From contig NOWV01000064.1 in the NCBI GenBank assembly GCA_003344405.1, positions 310,001-374,000 on the forward strand: DNA of 64,000 nucleotides. The letters run 5' to 3'. A program made the translations under genes and the position numbers. Below the pieces are notes generated by a model, which did not search any database, was not told the origin of the DNA, and saw only the letters and a program-made list of their open reading frames with translations. Below are positions 60,160-64,000 of the stretch, piece after piece. Position 1 is the stretch's first letter, and every line of letters begins with the position of its first letter. Source of the stretch: Trichoplax sp. H2 (taxonomy: Eukaryota > Placozoa > Uniplacotomia > Trichoplacea).

Positions 60160-63100
60160 TTACGTCATCAAGTAACATGAATGAATTAACACCTACAATC
60201 AGCCAATACTAAAAACCGATTATCCATCATACAAATCTAATTAATTCAGCATATTATGTAATTATCTAACTAAGATTAGTCTTCATTTATGACTAATTCT
60301 TCAGTTAAAGGTGCAGAGCAAGTTTGAAGGAAAATACTTCCTATATAAATATTATCATTTATATTGCATGATTTAAGAATTGATGGAAATATCAACAGAA
60401 AACAGCAATTGTGATAGTTATGATGACCAAGTTTATGGCAGAAATGATACCATCATTTTACTGATATAGAAAATTCAGGCCTACAATAATAGTAAGAATA
60501 ATGTAAGAACATGACTAATAACATATTTGAAATCCTTTTCTGTGAATCGATACACAAAATACCTAATTAGATAGATCAGATTCAATTTGCTATTATATAT
60601 TAGTAGTTACGGGTAATGAGAGCTATCATACGTTGATGAAAAGAAAAAAATACGAATAGAATTATAAGCTAATTTTTAAAATGGACAATTTTTTTAATTG
60701 ACGTTTTGAGAAGAGACAATTTCATTAATTATTGGCTCCCTTGCAAGATACCGATTGATTGATTTTAACCTAGAAGAAATTTGTTGAATGGATTAAAATC
60801 TCATTTTTTTGCTGAAAATATAAAAGAGGAAAACTGTGTATTTAAAAGTATCAACCAAGAAGATGAATTTCTATCGTTGGCAGTCGTAACTAAACTTCAT
60901 TTGTGTGGCCATAACATTTTTTTCAAAAGAGTGCTGGGAAAACTGTTAACTCTTGCTGATCCTAACAACTTGTATTCATAGATAGACTTTAATCATTAAT
61001 GAAATGGTAAACCATATTGGACGAATTCAATTGGAACAGTTACCATTTAGTTATAACTATGGCATTTAAAAATTCGTGTATGAGTTTAATAGTATTGTAA
61101 TACTAATGGCAATTCGATAAAGTTGATGTTATCCTTATTATTTAAAAAAAGTAGAAAATTAGCTGAAATTATAGACATAAACTCTGAAGTGGTTAGAGCT
61201 AAACTAAATTGAAAATTATGTAACTATTTCTATTGGCGCATATCCTAGCGATATTGTTATTACTACATCATGCGTGCTAAAATAAAAATTTAGGCCAATT
61301 TTATACCGTATTCAATAATGATAGTGCTTCCGTTATTGCAATAATAGTTAGTAATATTAATTATACCAATTAAATATATGCAAAATGATACTTGAAAGAT
61401 GTAGCTGCAAATAAATATTTTAACATACGTAGTGTTACAGTCTATCGGAATACTCTTATTGCCCGTTATTAGTCAATGTATGATTGCTAACAATATTTGT
61501 TATATTGTATTCTATAAACGGTGATAGCCAATAATTCCATCGTAATCGGTTATAGAAGGAAGACATTAGAAACTATATGATCCATTTTTTATTATTTTGA
61601 TAGTAAGGATAAAAGTTATGTAAACATCGATTTTGTCCTTCTACAGTACAGTATAATTATGAAGAATCGGATGAATCCTGCGTGTAACCTTAAAAATACG
61701 AGTATATATATATAAAATATTAGATTTATAATTACAATTTTAGAACCTATGAAATATTACGAATGTAATGAGTTGACACATCTAGTACAAACTGTAGATG
61801 AACCGTTAGAAAGATTGATTCAATATTCACATCGGAAATAACTAGCTTGTATAGATTTATGCAAAACCACTTACACGTATTTGTAGTATTATTGCCATGT
61901 ATAATTGTGCAGTTACGTCAAATTGATTTGGGTTAGGACCATCAAATTGTTTATTATTCTAATATTTGGTTACTATATAAGAACTGTGTTATTCTAACAT
62001 GGATTAGCAGAAATTTTAATTTGTTATTCCAAAAGTTGGATGAAATAATGAACTTGTGTTAAGTAAATATGGATGTTACTATTGCCGCGACTACGTACTC
62101 ATTACGCAGCGATCGTATTTAGTATTCAATATAATAAAAAAAGATGTATTCTATCTTTATTTATGGGCGTTTTGTGAAAGGATAGCGACGCTCGAACTTT
62201 ATCATTTTTCTGTTATGAATCTATCTGTGAGTGTGCGATACTTGCGTATTAAAATTTTGCAGTATGATCGCATGTTATCATGAGACACTGAAAAGCTTTA
62301 AAATTTGATTGTTGGTTTATGAACCACAGCACGATTTCTACGATAGCAAGTTTTTCCTTGGTTGGTTGTAATAAGTTTACCACTACTAATATCGCTCCTA
62401 CATCTACTCTAAGAAAACGACAGAATGTAATTATAATATATAATTAATACGAAATTGATGAAATACCAGCATGTTAATATGAAAACGTTCACGAAATTGC
62501 AGTTAGTCATTTATTCAGTAATTTAAAAATTATTTCATACTCGTATTTTTGGCAATGCTAATGTAATGAAATATTCAATTGTGGAATTCATTCCACCGAT
62601 CGTAACTTTTATCAGGAATATTTGATAGAACCGTGCATTGCAAGGCATTATAACTAAATTTAATCCGAATGACGCTTTACATGTAACATTAGTACATGAT
62701 ATGCGATCATAAAACAGCTGTTGTTCATCGGTAGTTAACATTTACTGCACCAAACCAAAATGCGTACTGTACTTCATAAAATGCGGTGGAAACCATTGAC
62801 AAAATATAGAGGTATCGAATGGCTAGTAACTAATATATAAACAAATTTATTATATTCTTTTTAATAAATAACGTATCTAAAAGTTTACATAGATGCACTG
62901 TTCATTTGAAGACTTCCTTCATTATCGATAAGTACAGTGTCCAGCTGTGAACAGAACCTATTTTTTATCCTAATATACATGAACAATAAACTTCAAAGAT
63001 TCCATTACAAAGAAAGAAAAGGAACAACAATACGGCAGATAGAGTCAGATGATTCGAACTACCATTACAAATACGAAATATTACAAAAGTGTGTAGTATA

Positions 63101-63255
63101 TATACACATAATAAAACAGGAAAGTACATTCAATCATTTTCGGTACAGTGTATTAAAGTATCACTTTTTTTTTAACGTAACTTCAGCTATCAAATATTGC
63201 ATCATAGTGAGTTGCTGGCTGTATCATTTCGTAAATAAAATGATATCAAATGATC
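60160..63255. other. Convergent TIA1/POLR2B spacer, no gene seen
   Basis: 3.1 kb between converging stops. No open frame over 80 codons, no recognisable exon and no array. Probably both 3' UTRs plus non-coding DNA. TTTATT at 62846-62851 is a possible minus-strand poly(A) signal for POLR2B. Confidence 0.45.
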
Positions 63256-64000
63256 CTAACAAGCTGAATTTTCTACCATTATTCTTGGCGCAAGGCTCAT
63301 GGACATTAACTCTTGAAACAACAATTTACACGCATAAGGAATACGAACTTGAGAAATCTAGACCAAGAAAAGAACATACACCCTCTTGTTAGTTATTAAA
63401 TACAATTCACAGCAAGCGAAAGTTTCTACGAACGTACCCTAGTTTTATTCCTGCAGCCTTTACATTCGTAAGTATCATTTCTTAAATTTGCCACAGCAAC
63501 CAAACCGCATAGATTGCACACGTGTACGATGTATGGATCTGACGCGTCATATAAACGTTCACGTAAAAATTGTGCAGCACCATGTGAAATTTGGCAATCT
63601 CTTTCCATCTCTCCAAATCGTAAACCGCCATCACTACATTGAAAGCAAATCAGATGCATGAGTACAATCACGGTAGGGGCCTATACGTTACGTAGTAAAA
63701 TATACAACAAATTACCGAGCACGGCCTTGCATGGGCTGCCGTGTAAGATTCTGTAAGGGACCTCGAGCTCGAGCGTGTATTTTGTCGTCTACCATGTGCT
63801 TAAGGCGTTGGTAATACGTTGGACCCAAAAATACTTGGGTGTTTAATTTACGACCAGTAAAACCATTATACAACACCTAGAAAATAGTGTACGTATAAAT
63901 ATTGTTATCTTGTATCATTCAAATTTTGATCTCCGGTCATCTTATTAGCGTACCTCGTTGCCCCTTAAATGGTAGCCATAATCAGACAACAAACTAGAAA
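63256..64000 (-). CDS. POLR2B: RNA polymerase II second-largest subunit RPB2, C-terminal part (truncated by window edge)
   Basis: Last four exons (minus): from beyond 64000 to 63954, then 63716-63876, 63438-63633 and 63256-63357; phases 0, 2 and 0 close. They encode [71 protein letters not shown] and [20 protein letters not shown], then [11 protein letters not shown] and [19 protein letters not shown], almost identical to metazoan RPB2. These cover the clamp-associated C-terminal region and its zinc ribbon (CNLCG...CKGC). [17 protein letters not shown] fits RPB2 rather than the Pol I or Pol III paralogues. After APRIM the protein ends VENSAC instead of the usual short MSV-like end. The N-terminal nine-tenths lie to the right of the window. 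Confidence 0.95.

Noticed and set aside
62937-63392. 151-codon plus-strand frame
   Set aside because: It overlaps the last POLR2B exon in antisense and has no recognisable similarity.
1-64000. tRNA or rRNA genes, CRISPR arrays, operons, complete transposons
   Set aside because: I looked for T-loop-like GTTCRAATC contexts, direct repeats with unique spacers, and transposase or reverse-transcriptase motifs, and found none. Intron structure shows a eukaryotic genome, and the tandem arrays lack CRISPR-like spacers.

Overview
The window is nuclear DNA from an animal. It is very AT-rich and its genes are split by many short GT-AG introns. The genes belong to families typical of animals: RAB24, ALG12, mitochondrial MRPS26, FAM184, ELMOD3, CLINT1/epsinR, TIA1/TIAR and the RNA polymerase II subunit RPB2. 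Compact genes, AT-rich introns of a few hundred bases and one-to-one similarity to human proteins fit an early-branching animal. A placozoan (Trichoplax-like) is my best guess, but this is inference; nothing in the window names the species.

Layout: RAB24 (-, 770-4262) and ALG12 (+, 5355-8512) diverge from a 1.1 kb spacer full of repeats. MRPS26 (-, 10058-11416) converges on ALG12. FAM184A-like (-, 13453-18183) and an ELMOD3 gene (+, 19410-26028) diverge from a 1.2 kb spacer. CLINT1 (+, 28449-32554) follows. Then come 12.7 kb without a recognisable gene, and then TIA1 (+, 45304-60159), whose first three introns are about 7.3, 2.9 and 1.9 kb. The 3' end of POLR2B (-, 63256 to beyond the right edge) closes the window. 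I rebuilt each gene exon by exon. All exon phases close, and predicted lengths match the families (RAB24 203 aa against human 203; ALG12 490 against 488).

The genes are housekeeping and membrane-traffic genes with no shared pathway. ALG12 acts in ER N-glycan assembly. RAB24, ELMOD3 (Arf/Arl GAP family) and CLINT1 (TGN/endosome clathrin adaptor) act in membrane traffic. TIA1 and RPB2 act in RNA metabolism, and MRPS26 in mitochondrial translation.

Most unusual: (1) the ELMOD3 gene carries an N-terminal guanylate-kinase-like module with a destroyed P-loop, plus a disordered tail of about 400 aa. (2) The TIA1 locus and its upstream desert hold at least seven unrelated local tandem arrays, one of which conserves a stem-loop in all three copies. 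(3) Three perfect 12-14 bp palindromes stand about 25 bp apart just upstream of MRPS26. (4) GTAC/TACTGTA palindromic clusters and CATGCG (NRF1-like) sites gather in the spacers next to gene starts. (5) A hairpin of about 62 nt lies upstream of CLINT1.
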